NCBI RefSeq assembly: GCF_000219625.1
Contig: NC_018218.1
Location: 3,348,001-3,412,000, forward strand
DNA length: 64,000 nt
DNA from: Zymoseptoria tritici IPO323
Lineage: Eukaryota > Ascomycota > Dothideomycetes > Mycosphaerellales > Mycosphaerellaceae
Direction: 5' to 3'
Position numbers and translations under genes: made by a program. Below the pieces are notes generated by a model, which did no database searches, was not told where the DNA came from, and saw only the letters and a program-made list of their open reading frames with translations. The first letter of the stretch is position 1; each line of letters starts with the position of its first letter. This document shows positions 10,796 through 20,927 of this stretch, piece after piece.

Positions 10796-11926
10796 ATGGC
10801 GGACGCAATGTGCGGGCCGTCCAACGCCCTGCAGCAATTCAAGCAGCAGACCAACGTCGACCGCACTCTTCAACAAGACCGCCTCACGTCGCGCCACCAC
10901 CCGGCTCAAGGCTTCCGCTCTCAGAACACAAACGCCGCCCAGCTTGATGCCGACTTCGAGGCTTTCCAGGCGGCCTTCGATGCTCCGGTTCTGGATCACC
11001 ACGCTGCGCAGTCCTTCCAATCGCCTCGTGGCTTCGCTCCTCAGAATCAAGCTCCTGCATGGGCCGCCGACTTTCAAAACCTCCAAATATCCACCCCTCC
11101 CGCCTATCAACAGCAACACTTCCAGCCGGGTCCTAGCACGTCCAATTGGGCTCAAGGATTCCAGCAGCATGTTGCTCAGAGCGCGCCTCGAGCTCAGACT
11201 TCCGCACAATCGCCGCTCGCCTTTCAGCAGCGGGCAAGATATGGGTTGACAGGCTTTCAGAGCTCCTTTGCTCAGCAAAATTATGCTCCTGTCGTTCAGC
11301 AGTCAAAGGGCAAGGAGCCGGTCATGGCGGATCAATTCGATGAGGCGGCTTTCGATCGTGCCTTTGACATGGCAAAGGAGGATATGATGCTCGATGCAGA
11401 GGAGAATGCTCAGGCGGAGGCCGAAGACCAGAGAGCCGAAGAAGTCGAAGCGATCGTTGAGCAAGAGGCCACGAGTATGCTCAGGGAGATTGAGGAAACG
11501 GAGAAACTGCATGACTACTTGGCGAATCATTCTCTTCACCAACCCGACATAGAGCACGAGCCGATGGAGCAAATGGTCGAGCAAAGAGAGCAAGTACAAC
11601 AAGCGGAACAACAGCAAGCGCCATACAACGACGACGATCAGCTCGCAGCAACAGCACAGGAACTACTCGAAAAGGTCGAGCACAACCAATCGGACAAGTT
11701 CAAGAACAGCCAATTCCTCGGGCTGATGCGAAGGCTACGAGACCGAGAAGTGCGCGTGGAGGGCGATAAGATGGTTGAGACTGTCAGTCCCACTCCAAAC
11801 AATCCCGAGCGTGTCCCAGCACCAACTGCCTTTCTATCCTCCATCTCCTCCGTCGTCGATCATCCTCTTCTCAGAGATGACGTCTCTGATCACGAGTTCG
11901 ATCACTGGGAGTCCCCATACACGTGA
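10796..11926 (+). CDS. PEX20: Peroxin Pex20, PTS2 import co-receptor
   Basis: A 376-aa single-exon gene. It starts MADAMCGPSNALQQFKQQT with the conserved N-terminal cysteine (residue 6), the likely ubiquitination site used for receptor recycling in Pex20/Pex18/Pex5. WxxxF/Y-type Pex14/Pex13-binding motifs are WAADF (about residue 88) and WAQGF (about 118). The acidic, Gln-rich middle (residues 200-300) precedes the conserved Pex20 block SQFLGLMRRLRDREVRVEGDKM. In filamentous fungi Pex20 works with Pex7 to import PTS2 proteins. I chose the ATG at 10796 over upstream in-frame codons because the conserved sequence begins there. The frame ends at TGA after DHWESPYT. A GTGAGA donor overlaps this stop, so a short extra C-terminal exon is possible (see 11927-12410). 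Confidence 0.85.
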   Translation: MADAMCGPSNALQQFKQQTNVDRTLQQDRLTSRHHPAQGFRSQNTNAAQLDADFEAFQAAFDAPVLDHHAAQSFQSPRGFAPQNQAPAWAADFQNLQISTPPAYQQQHFQPGPSTSNWAQGFQQHVAQSAPRAQTSAQSPLAFQQRARYGLTGFQSSFAQQNYAPVVQQSKGKEPVMADQFDEAAFDRAFDMAKEDMMLDAEENAQAEAEDQRAEEVEAIVEQEATSMLREIEETEKLHDYLANHSLHQPDIEHEPMEQMVEQREQVQQAEQQQAPYNDDDQLAATAQELLEKVEHNQSDKFKNSQFLGLMRRLRDREVRVEGDKMVETVSPTPNNPERVPAPTAFLSSISSVVDHPLLRDDVSDHEFDHWESPYT

Positions 11927-11994
11927 GAGCGAGAGCGAAGAAGAGCCAGCGCTAACCTTGTGAGTGGTTTATTATAGGCGAACGCCTCATCCGC

Positions 11995-12410
11995 AACGAC
12001 ACTCGCAGACGAGTCACTAAACGTTGCTAGCACGAATACGGATACCAGAAGGCCAATCTACAACTCAGGATCGCAGAGCTTCCATATACAAGCGCCTGTC
12101 GATACCCGCCCGCCTGACTATGGAATTCCGGAGCATCTACAGGACCACGATGCCGGGAGGATCAACCCGAATGATGGACAGGAAGTTGTGGATCTGTTGA
12201 ATCAACAGGGTCCACTGACGGATGATATGGGTACGTCTTGATTTTCCGTTCATTCGCGACTCCTCCTGATGATCATCGAGCACCCAACACCTCCCTACCC
12301 GACATGCTCTACGGCTCCAGCGGCACACTTTCCTCGCCATCCTACTCCTTTTCCGACATGCTTTACGGTTCCAGCGGCACATTTTCGACCTCATCCTAGC
12401 CCATTCGACA
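11995..12410 (+). pseudogene. Candidate exons or gene remnant with duplicated DMLYGSSGT motif
   Basis: After PEX20 two stretches look coding. About 12030-12230 encodes NTDTRRPIYNSG...PDYGIPEHLQ...QEVVDLLNQQGPLTDDM. A second frame, about 12281-12400, encodes two 18-residue repeats that both contain DMLYGSSGT, then a stop. A 50-nt intron (12231-12280) with donor GTACGT and a CTGAT branch joins them in phase, though its acceptor would be GAG. Upstream, the PEX20 frame could splice in through the GTGAGA donor at 11924 with acceptor CTAG near 12029. No separate start codon is evident. It may be extra PEX20 C-terminal exons, a small separate gene or a decaying remnant. Confidence 0.3.
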
Positions 12411-13398
12411 TCCTGCCCAAGCCGTGCGCATGCTGAATTCTCCAGCATACGATCCCACCTTCGCCGAGGGCTCCTACACGGCCTCGATCAACAACATGCG
12501 CACATCGTCATGATTGAAGAACAGAACCAGCTCTGACACACCGAACGTATCATAGACTCGGAGTTTCTCATGACATCGCCATTCTACCAGGACCAGGCAT
12601 GACTCGCCGGAAACTCGGAGCAAGCATCGTATGAAGAGGAAGCATCGCGCTCGGCACCCGCGCCACTTGCGGAAACGACCGCGCGATCTGTGGACTACAA
12701 GCCCTGGCCAGATGCCTATCGTACAGCAGCGGGATGTTTCTTCAGGCGGGACCTGGAGGGCACTGATCCGGTCTGAGGAGTGCGGAGCTGATCACGCCGG
12801 ATTGACCGTGGATGAGACATAAGTGCGAATTCGGAGGATGAATCTACGACGTGCATAGGGCGGGGGTCGTTTGACAGGAGCTCAGGCGATCAATGTGTAA
12901 CTAACTATACATATATATGATCTATGGATGGTTCCCGCTCAGACGCAACATCAATCCATTGGTCTTCACGCGCAACCAATCGCGACCGTGTATGGAATCA
13001 CTCGCACGGGTTGCAGCCAGAACGTCCTAGTCCTTGTTGTCGTCAAGATTGTCCTACTGCACCACTGCGTTTCGAAGGACCTGAGAAGTGGCCTTGAGTC
13101 TCGCTGCTCATGCAAGACCAGTCACCGTGGTAGCGATGATTCTGCTTGGCTTGAGTCTTATCCTGGAACAACAAAGACAGTTTTCGTAAGATGTTGCGTT
13201 CATTCTCTCTATTGTCTGCAAGTCTGCCTCGACCCTGTGACTGCCTGCCGTATGATTGATCGCTCTTTTCGCTCGCCATGCATCCAATCAGATTCGCTAT
13301 GATCCCGAGTTTCCTTTTTAAAGAACCGCCAATCCCAGATGAGAACTCCCCTCCTCCAGAGCCCGGACTCCATGCAAAATGCCATTATCATCATCCAA
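12411..13398. other. Intergenic, no gene recognised
   Basis: About 1 kb between the PEX20 region and the 3' end of calcipressin. Frames here are short, lack recognisable motifs and contradict one another between strands. Confidence 0.4.
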
Positions 13399-14166
13399 CT
13401 ACATCAGCTCCACCGGCGGTCTCGCGGTATGCGGAAACTTCTTCTCTACGCCCTCCATCGGGCTCAACGGCAACGGACTCTCCGTCGTATCCTCCACCGC
13501 AATAGCCGGCAGATCGGGCGACTTGCCGTGTTCCTGGGGATCATATACCACCATCGAACCAGTTGTACCCGATCGTTGTCTGTTCACCGGCGAGCGCTGT
13601 GTCTGTGCTCCACTGTCCATGTTCTCGTACAATGCATCATCTGCTGCGGGTCGGGCGTGGAGTTTCGCGAGCGCAGAGGCGAGGTCGTCGGCGTGGACTT
13701 CCTTGTTCGGGGGCTCTTCGTTGCGCATTGTCCAGCCCACGGGAGGCGATGGAGGAGGGGAGATGAAGAAGAGGCGCTGGGACTTCGGAGCTTGCAGGTG
13801 TTGATCTTCTGTCAAGTCGACTTTGGTATTGGCGCCGAAGTAGACTCGCACGCGGTTTCCCAGCACGGTCTCGCCGTCCAGGAGTTGCCGGACCGCAACG
13901 GCGTCTTCGATGGTGTAGAAGGAGACGATGATGCGGCGCATCGACCGCAGAGGGCAGAAGGAGTGTGTGGGCGCGTGTGCGGTGATGGCTTGTTGGATGG
14001 ATTCGAGGTTTGCGGCGGTGAATATGGAAACGTCGGCGAGGTTGGTGATGATCAGAGTGTTTGAGGCCGGCGAAGGTTGCGAGAGTTGGGGTAGGTCTGA
14101 GAGATCCAGACTGAGGGTGTGAGATCGTCTCTTGAGCGCGGGAGACATGTTCATAGTCATCGCCAT
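13399..14166 (-). CDS. RCN1: Calcipressin (RCAN/Rcn1), calcineurin regulator
   Basis: Minus strand, 255 aa from the ATG at 14166 (MAMTMNMSPALKRRSHTL). It carries the RRM-like calcipressin fold (TLIITNLADVSIFT..., then RIIVSFYTIEDAVAVRQLL) and the family signature LFFISPPPSPPVGW, the serine-proline motif that is phosphorylated in RCAN proteins. Near the C-terminus PAIAVEDT resembles the calcineurin-docking PxIxIT motif. The protein binds and modulates calcineurin, and so influences calcium stress signalling. The frame is open further upstream, but that part is Ser/His/Leu-rich, reads like a 5' UTR and has no conservation I recognise. No intron is needed. Confidence 0.88.
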   Translation of the reverse strand: MAMTMNMSPALKRRSHTLSLDLSDLPQLSQPSPASNTLIITNLADVSIFTAANLESIQQAITAHAPTHSFCPLRSMRRIIVSFYTIEDAVAVRQLLDGETVLGNRVRVYFGANTKVDLTEDQHLQAPKSQRLFFISPPPSPPVGWTMRNEEPPNKEVHADDLASALAKLHARPAADDALYENMDSGAQTQRSPVNRQRSGTTGSMVVYDPQEHGKSPDLPAIAVEDTTESPLPLSPMEGVEKKFPHTARPPVELM

Positions 14167-15513
14167 GGGAATGATTTGGTGGTGGAGGAGGAAGAGGAGG
14201 AGGAGGAGAGATGGAATGGAAGTCGTAGGAAAGTGGCGGCAAAAGTATGAAGCGGGTTGTGGCTGAGTCGGCTTAGTGATGCGTTTGTCGGTGAGGTGAG
14301 GTGGCCGTCGATGAGAATTGTTGGAAGTGAGTCGCTGGTAGAATAGGTGTGCGGGAGAGATCTGGATGCTGCTGCTTTGCAAGAATCATTCAATATCGAG
14401 GGGAGACCATGGCGACCTTTTTGATGTCCTCTTCGCTCTCGTTCCATCGTCGGGGGCAGTGCAGCAGTGCAGCATCACTACCTTAGACCAGACCTTGGCT
14501 TCCAAGCAAAGCCGTTGCTGCGCCGCCTTGACGCACGAGCGGCCGCTGTGTCTCCGCCTCCGTGAATGCAAACAATGGAAGGGGAAGATTCTAGACTGTA
14601 ATCTACGGAGGCACTGCACGGTGCGCTGCGCTGCTTCGATCCTCAAGCGGAAGTGCCAGACGTTCCTCATGTGTCTTGCGTTGTCTTGTGCCGGTGCCAC
14701 TACTGTCATCATCATTCACAAAGACTGCGGCTCTGCAACGCTCGGTCTGTCCGTGGCCTTTCGGATCCGACTGCCCGATCGCACCGCCTGCGCCCACATT
14801 AATCATAAACTTGTTGACGCAGCGACTGCATCTTAGGCGCCCCTCGTCACGGGCATGGGTTTGGGTCCGCATCGGTGTCCCTGCGACTGTTTGTCGATCT
14901 TGGTTATTATACTGGCTTAATCGAGGGTGTGATCAAGTACGCGCAGGAACGCAAAATGTTTCGGCTTGGAACGACTGCCGAATAACCCATGCGAAATACG
15001 ATCTGTCCAACTCCAACCCATGCAGCATGCTACCGGACGTAGCGGCGACATACTCCGCCTCGACGACAGCGGAGGAGGCCGCAGCGTTGTGAAGACAGTC
15101 AATTCTGCTGCCTGTGAGGGCGGTGCTTGTGAGCCATTATGACCTGGTCGGCGGTGCTGTGCTGCACACGCGGCCCCATAACAGCGGCACTGCGCGGCGA
15201 ATCCATGCGATGATCAAGATTGTGAAGGAAGACTTCATTTTGATATCTCTGCTTGAGCAGCTGAAGCATTATTATTCAACTTGCGTTATACAGCTTGAAT
15301 GCGCAGTCAATATGCGAGATGCGCCGGCCTCAGCGGATGGGGTTGAGCTGCCGGATGTATGCATGCTGTTCGCAAAGCCCGTGTGTGGGATGTTGTTTGT
15401 CCACTTCCTCGCAGGACACGATACGCCGATGACACGAGTAAGGATAGCCAGACGCCGTGTATGCACGTTCTGAAGTACATTGGCGTTACAGTCCCGGAGC
15501 ACGTTACCCCAAC
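14167..15513. other. Intergenic region, 1.35 kb, no gene recognised
   Basis: It holds the calcipressin 5' flank and the PRP5 3' flank. Several overlapping frames of 60-156 codons exist on both strands, but none shows a domain, a signal peptide or consistent codon bias. I see no tRNA or other RNA gene. Confidence 0.4.
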
Positions 15514-18500
15514 CTACACAACACGATACCGTCCACCTCCACCTCCACCTCTCGCCTCATTCTCCTGCGCAATCAACATCCCCTCCCTCAGCTTCTCCGT
15601 CAACATCTTCATCGCCGAAGACACCACAATCTCAGTATCGCCCTCCACCAGAATGAACAGCTTGCTCTGCCCCTCTGGCACAGGTTTGCTCGGATCCTGG
15701 TACGACCCTTTCGTCGTGATCGATGTTCCCGTCGCCTCGAGGATCTTGGCCACATTGCTACGGTTGGTGACGGCCCAGCGAGCTTTTTGCGGAAAGTCAT
15801 TGATCTCGAGGGTCGCATGAAAGGCGCCGGCGTCAGGGCCGCGGTTCTCGGGCGGTGCGCCCGGTCGCGTGCCTAGGCGGTTGGTGTTATTGGATTGTTG
15901 AGTGGTGGTGTTGTGAGGAAACTTACCTTTGGTGCCTAGTCTGTTGTTGATGCTGGCAGCAGCAGCGGCGGCTTTGGCTAGTGGATCGTTGATTGCGGAC
16001 GTGGAGGATGCGGGAGCGGCCTCGACTTTCTCGACCTTCATGGCGCGATCGAGATGGGCAGCGAGATCCGAGCGCAAGGAGGCAACGCCGGCAGGTGGTG
16101 CTGTAGGTTCTTCCGCAGCGGCCATGTCGGTAGCTTTGACGCCGCCTGCAGCCTTGGCCAACAGCTTATCCACCTCGGACTCCTTGCTCTTTTTGTCCTT
16201 GACGTCTTCCTCATCTTCTGGCTCATCACCGGTCTTGTATATCTTCTTCTCACGCGCACGCTCTGCCGCGCGTGCAGCATCGTAGCGCTCGACACCGTGA
16301 CCTCCGAAACCCGAGCTGTGAAAGGATGCCTCTCCGCTGGCGACCTTTTCCTTGTAGACTTTGGCCATTTCTCTGAGCTCGTCTGGAACTTCTTGCTTGC
16401 TGTCCTCGAGTGCGCGGACGAGGAAACCAGCGTACCGCTCTTGGGCTGGAGTGACAAAGGTCACTGCGGTGCCTGTATTTCCAGCACGACCTGTACGACC
16501 AGCTCGATGAACATAGTCCTCTCCGTGGTTGGGACAATCGTAGTTGATCACAAGCTTCAGCTGCTTCACGTCCAAGCCACGAGCCGCGACCGAAGTTGCC
16601 ACCATGATGGGAAAGATGCCAGCCTTGAAGTCAATGATCGCTTGGTCACGATCGATTTGTTCGCGGCCACCGTGAACTGACACGCTTGGGTAGCCTTTCT
16701 TGCCAAGCTGCTTGAAGATCAGGTCAGCAGTCTCCTGCCTCTCGACGAATATCAAAGAGCGAGCTTCTTCATCTCCTTCAATCAGATCACCAAGCAGTTG
16801 CAATGTGCGAACAAACTTCGTCTCTTCTGGTCGGACTTCGATCATTTGAGTGATCTCAGGCGCGACAACACTTCGGCCACCCACGAGAATCTCGACAGGC
16901 TTCGTCAAAGCTTTGCGCGCGAGAGATTCCATTTTCTTTGGGAACGTGGCAGAAAATAGCACCGTTTGACGATCTGGTCGAATATTGCCCAGCATCTTGG
17001 TGATTTGTGGTTCGAAACCCATGTCGAACATGCGGTCGGCTTCATCCAACACCACGTAGCTCACTCGGCGCAAGTTCGTCACGCGCCCGGAGTTGGCAGC
17101 GAGGAGATCGATCATACGGCCAGGCGTGCATACAATGACTTCAGCTCCGCGCTTCAGCTCACCGATTTGCTCCTTAATTGGCGCACCGCCGTAGGCACAA
17201 ACTCCACGAAGACCCAGTGCTTTGAGGTATGGTTTGCACTCACGATGGATCTGAACTGCAAGCTCTCGAGTCGGGGCCATGATCAGCCCGATTGGGCCTT
17301 CCAGGTTTGCGACGGGACGCTGATCCTTGATGTGCCTGAACATGGGCAGAATGAAGGCCAGAGTCTTGCCGGATCCAGTCTTGGCAATACCAATCGTGTC
17401 ACGGCCGGACATGAGCGCGGGAAGAGCCTGCGACTGAATTGCCGTAGGATTCTCAAACTTCTGCTCGTTGATAACCTCGATGACCTGTGCTGGAAATCCA
17501 CATTGCGACCATTTGGTTATCGGCTTGGGGATGTCGACACCATGCACGGTAATGTTGTCCAGTTCCGCTCGCATCTTCTCGACGTCCTCTGTGGTCATGT
17601 CGGCGATTTCAGCCGACTCGGCATAGAACTTCTTGCGAATCTCCTCGTAATTCACCTTGCTGTGATCCGTGTTGGGTACTTCCTTCCGCTTGTGCCTAGG
17701 ATTCAGCAACAAGTCTTCGGTATCGTCGCCGACTGCATCGAAGTCCGGACCGTCGTCCAGACTGAATTCTTGATTGACGCGCTTGCCACCTTTGATCTCA
17801 CGGGGAGCTTCAACCTGGTCCAGATTGCTCATGAAGGCTTCGAGGGGGTCCATCTCCTCGTCTTCGTCCATTTTGTCCGCCTGGCTGTCTCGCGCAACCG
17901 TTACAGCAACGGTCGTCGCCGTGTCTTCGGTATTGCCCATCGTAATGTCATTTTGCTCCTTTTGTGCCTGCTTCGCACGTCTTCGAGCCGCCTTTCTTGC
18001 AGCCTTCGCCTCGGCTTCCTCGCTGAGGTCACCGGAGATGGCGGTCTGCTCGTCTTGATCATTCTCGTCATCATTAGCATACATTGCGTCGCCAGCAGAC
18101 TCAACTTCAGGGAGCTGCGAGAGCTTCTTAAGCTTTCGATGGTCTTCCTCTTCGTCGTCGAAAGTAGTTGCGTTACGCATAGCGGCAGCGGTTTTCTCTG
18201 CGGCGCCCTTGTTCAAGCCGAATCCGCTCATCTTCACATCACCGACGAGTGCTCCTGATTTGGCTGATGGCGGATGTTGGTTTCCCTTAACAGGCTGATC
18301 AGGAATGCGTCCCATAGACGCGGCTCCATTTTTCATCGCTGGAACAGCTCCCGCATCCAGTGTAGAGGCATCGCCTCTCATTTTGGCCATCTTGACCTCA
18401 GTACGACGCTTGATTTCCTTGGGATCAAACTTTAATCGTGGCTTAGCTTCGAGCTGTGGAACCGGTGCAGGAGGGGCCTCTTCCACTGTAGCTGGGTTTG

Positions 18501-19212
18501 ACGGAGCGGGCGAATCGGGAGCTGGCGATGCTGGAATAGAGGATCCGCCAGCGTCGGAAGTCGCTTTGGCCATCTTCTTCGCCAATACGTCTTTCTTCCA
18601 TGCTTCGAGTTTGGCGCGTCGTTCTTCCTGTAAAGCCTTCTCTGCTGCGGTTCGCTTTTCCTCTTCGGCCTTTACGGCTGCCATCTTCTCCAGCTCGGCG
18701 GCACTCAGGTGAGGGGATGCGGTACGTGACTTGTTCTGTAGGTTTAGCCGAGTCTCGGAAAAAGCTTTGCTCGGGGGATGGCATACCTGTTCCCGTCGTG
18801 AATGGCTAGACTCGTATCTTGGGCGTTTGGAGAGTCTGTTCGAGTCATCGTAGTGATCGTCATCGCGCGAGCTACGATGTCCAGAACTTCTCACCGGGGA
18901 ATAGTCCCTGCTTCTGCGTTCGCCGCGCCTGGAATCGTACCGGTCACGGTCGCTGTCTCGGTGACGCTCCTTCGGCCGGTCATGATATCGCGAGTCGCCT
19001 CGATCCTCTCCACGTCCGCTGTCGCGGTCCCGACTTCTGTCCCGGCGTGCTCCTCGTCCATCTCGATCCTCGCGGCGCTGATTGTGGTCAAAGTCTGTCC
19101 TGTATGAGTTCGGCGAGTGTGCTCTTACATCACGGCTTGGTGACCGACGATGACTTCGACCATCGCGGCGGCGGTCTTCATCTCTCCTATAACCATTTGG
19201 TGAGCGGCCCAT
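15514..19212 (-). CDS. PRP5: Prp5-like DEAD-box pre-mRNA splicing ATPase
   Basis: Minus strand, up to 1232 aa from the ATG at 19212 (MGRSPNGYRRDEDRRRDG). The first 180 residues are RS/RD/RE-rich, as in splicing factors. The helicase core shows the Q motif (FENPTAIQSQALP), Walker A AKTGSGKT (about residue 609), PTRELA, DEAD (about 722), SAT (SATFPKKM), the ARGLD region and HRAGRTGRAG (about 904). Prp5 remodels U2 snRNP at the branch site during prespliceosome formation. Two segments look like introns kept in frame: 18736-18786 (51 nt, GTATGC...CTACAG) and 15873-15926 (54 nt, GTAAGT...CTAG). Splicing both would give 1197 aa. Upstream in-frame codons to 19335 are leader sequence. The gene is head to head with the HMG-box gene. 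Confidence 0.92.
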   Translation of the reverse strand: MGRSPNGYRRDEDRRRDGRSHRRSPSRDVRAHSPNSYRTDFDHNQRREDRDGRGARRDRSRDRDSGRGEDRGDSRYHDRPKERHRDSDRDRYDSRRGERRSRDYSPVRSSGHRSSRDDDHYDDSNRLSKRPRYESSHSRREQVCHPPSKAFSETRLNLQNKSRTASPHLSAAELEKMAAVKAEEEKRTAAEKALQEERRAKLEAWKKDVLAKKMAKATSDAGGSSIPASPAPDSPAPSNPATVEEAPPAPVPQLEAKPRLKFDPKEIKRRTEVKMAKMRGDASTLDAGAVPAMKNGAASMGRIPDQPVKGNQHPPSAKSGALVGDVKMSGFGLNKGAAEKTAAAMRNATTFDDEEEDHRKLKKLSQLPEVESAGDAMYANDDENDQDEQTAISGDLSEEAEAKAARKAARRRAKQAQKEQNDITMGNTEDTATTVAVTVARDSQADKMDEDEEMDPLEAFMSNLDQVEAPREIKGGKRVNQEFSLDDGPDFDAVGDDTEDLLLNPRHKRKEVPNTDHSKVNYEEIRKKFYAESAEIADMTTEDVEKMRAELDNITVHGVDIPKPITKWSQCGFPAQVIEVINEQKFENPTAIQSQALPALMSGRDTIGIAKTGSGKTLAFILPMFRHIKDQRPVANLEGPIGLIMAPTRELAVQIHRECKPYLKALGLRGVCAYGGAPIKEQIGELKRGAEVIVCTPGRMIDLLAANSGRVTNLRRVSYVVLDEADRMFDMGFEPQITKMLGNIRPDRQTVLFSATFPKKMESLARKALTKPVEILVGGRSVVAPEITQMIEVRPEETKFVRTLQLLGDLIEGDEEARSLIFVERQETADLIFKQLGKKGYPSVSVHGGREQIDRDQAIIDFKAGIFPIMVATSVAARGLDVKQLKLVINYDCPNHGEDYVHRAGRTGRAGNTGTAVTFVTPAQERYAGFLVRALEDSKQEVPDELREMAKVYKEKVASGEASFHSSGFGGHGVERYDAARAAERAREKKIYKTGDEPEDEEDVKDKKSKESEVDKLLAKAAGGVKATDMAAAEEPTAPPAGVASLRSDLAAHLDRAMKVEKVEAAPASSTSAINDPLAKAAAAAASINNRLGTKGKFPHNTTTQQSNNTNRLGTRPGAPPENRGPDAGAFHATLEINDFPQKARWAVTNRSNVAKILEATGTSITTKGSYQDPSKPVPEGQSKLFILVEGDTEIVVSSAMKMLTEKLREGMLIAQENEARGGGGGGRYRVV
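15873..15926 (-). other. In-frame, stop-free intron-like segment in PRP5 (54 nt)
   Basis: On the minus strand it begins with a full-consensus GTAAGT donor, holds an AATAAC branch-like motif and ends CCGCCTAG. Its length is a multiple of three with no stop, so the frame reads through it. Removing it joins RLGTKG to TRPGAPPENRG, whereas retention inserts an Asn/Gln/Thr-rich stretch. Most likely a real intron. Confidence 0.6.
18736..18786 (-). other. In-frame, stop-free intron-like segment in PRP5 (51 nt)
   Basis: On the minus strand it begins GTATGC, has a GGCTAAAC branch-like motif 12 nt before the end and finishes CTACAG. Its length is a multiple of three and it has no stop codon. It interrupts the hydrophilic RS-like N-terminus between SRREQ and NKSRTASPH with a sequence of different character. 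Most likely an intron. Confidence 0.55.
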
Positions 19213-19828
19213 TTTGCACGGCCGAGTTGGGCGTTCGTCCGTACAAGCCTGCTCTTGCTTTCCTTCGCTAATCTGTCCTTGTAACGTCGTACGTCCACAT
19301 GTGTTTGCAATTTCTCCTCGTTTGTTCGACTTCAATCCGCCGCGTGCCTGCCTGGCGACCTTCCTCCGCTGTCCTCCGTCGCTGCTTCTCCGCTTTCCTC
19401 TTCTCAGTCCCGGTCGGACCTTACCTCAGATTGCCGAGCTATCGATCGGTGGTGATTCCTCGCGCTTGGAGTTCAGTGAAATTATCGTGCAGGATCGTGC
19501 GCGGGTCGTGTAATCGCGTGGGTGTCGTGAATTCGGCGTCGTTAACAGTTTCGAAGAAAGTGGATGCAGCAAGAGCGAGGCGGAGACGGCGGACCGAACC
19601 GCCCCGATCTCCGTGGCCGGCAAACAAGCTCGCAGCTGAAGAGCTCCGGGGATGCTTCCCAGCCTCCAGGTTTCAAGCCAAACACGCGACACCATCGACT
19701 TACGACGACGACAGCATCTTCCACAGCAGCGACAGCGCCTTGGATCTTGAGGACAACCCTGAACAGCAACTCCGTGGACTCCCACTCGAACATCGAATTG
19801 CGGCCACCGCACGACTTCGACATTCACA
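19213..19828. other. Divergent promoter region between PRP5 and the HMG-box gene
   Basis: 616 bp separate the two start codons. The sequence is pyrimidine-rich in places, like leader sequence. No third gene is supported. Confidence 0.5.
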
Positions 19829-20927
19829 ATGCTTGGACGGATGTTGTTGCGCCGCGGGGTGCCTGCGGTCGTGCGCCCCGTGACACGCACCATTGTCCTG
19901 CCGATTCGATCCTATGCGACACCTGGTCGGCCAAAGAGCGTCGTTGGGGAACCCTCCCGCCCTGTCAAACGCGCCGTGAAGAAGGCGGCCGCAAAGCCGG
20001 CCGACGGCAGTTCCCCTGCGGCGAAGAACGTCGCAGCCAAGCGTGACGCCGCCGCGAAGAAAAGCAAAAAGACATCTCCAACGAAGCGACAGCCTAAGCA
20101 ATTGACGGAAGCGCAAACGGCAGCATTGAAAGAGCGTCAAGCCAAGGCCAAGGCTAGGAAACAGGTGGTCGTGGAGAAGGAGAAGCTGAATGAGCTGAAG
20201 AGGATCGCTCTAAGCCCGCCTAAACTCGTCGGCGACAATCCTTATGCTGTGTTTACCAAGGAGAAGAACAAGGAGCGAGGATCCCTCTCAACAGCGTCGG
20301 AGTCATCCACAAGAGAGACCCGGCTCAAGAACTTCACCAAGCGCGTTACGGCAGTCGCAGCGGAATGGAAGTCTCTGAATGCCGCCGAGCGTGAGGTACG
20401 TACGGAAGGTCATATATTGATTTGCCGGTCTAACGCCGTGTCAGCACTTTAATCATGTCTCCCGCACAGCAGCCGAAGCTTCACGTGCAGAGTACAAACG
20501 CTGGGTCGAGTCGCATAGCGCGGAAGAAATCCGTTTGGCCAACAATGCTCGCCAACAGCTCGACAAGAAATATCGCACGGGCAAAGGCAAGCAGTCAGCA
20601 TGGCCGCTGATCAAAGACGAGCGAGCTGTGACGAGGCCTGTATCTGCGTACCTTCATTTCTCAAACAACAGGCAGGCCAGCGGCGACTTCAGAAATATTC
20701 CAGTGACAGAGAGAGTTGCACTCATCGCGAAGGAATGGAAGGAGCTGTCCGAGAGCGAAAAGGAGGCAAGTCACTCGGCGAATCCGCTGGCTGCTCTTTA
20801 CTGACGCTCTTCTCAGAAATACCAACACTTGTATGCTCAGGATCTTGCTCGCTATCAGGCAGAATATGAGGTCACGTACCAGCACGCTCCGCCAGCTGCG
20901 AGACTTCCGCTGGCCTCAGCTGCTTGA
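19829..20927 (+). CDS. Mitochondrial HMG-box protein (Abf2/mtHMG-like)
   Basis: Exons 19829-20395, 20445-20765 and 20817-20927 give 332 aa. The N-terminus (MLGRMLLRRGVPAVVRPVTRTIVLPIRSYATPG) is Arg-rich without acids, a classic mitochondrial presequence with a probable RSYA cleavage site. A long Lys/Ala-rich linker precedes two HMG-type boxes. The first box (NPYAVFTKEKNKERG...AAEWKSLNAAER) is split by intron 1. The second is PVSAYLHFSNNRQASGDFRN followed by ALIAKEWKELSESEKEKYQ. This is the layout of mitochondrial nucleoid packaging proteins. Intron 1 (20396-20444, 49 nt) is GT-AG with a TCTAACG branch. Intron 2 (20766-20816, 51 nt) uses the GC donor GCAAGT, with branch CTGAC. Confidence 0.8.

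Noticed and set aside
13637..14242. Alternative minus-strand frame (201 codons) overlapping calcipressin
   Set aside because: His/Arg/Pro-rich shadow; the calcipressin frame carries all conserved motifs.
14366..14872. Overlapping frames on both strands between calcipressin and PRP5
   Set aside because: Mutually contradictory, with no motif, splice pattern or signal peptide.
16966..18258. Long plus-strand open frame (430 codons) antisense to PRP5
   Set aside because: It mirrors the codon bias of PRP5, has no domain, and lies fully within a gene that is certain on the other strand.
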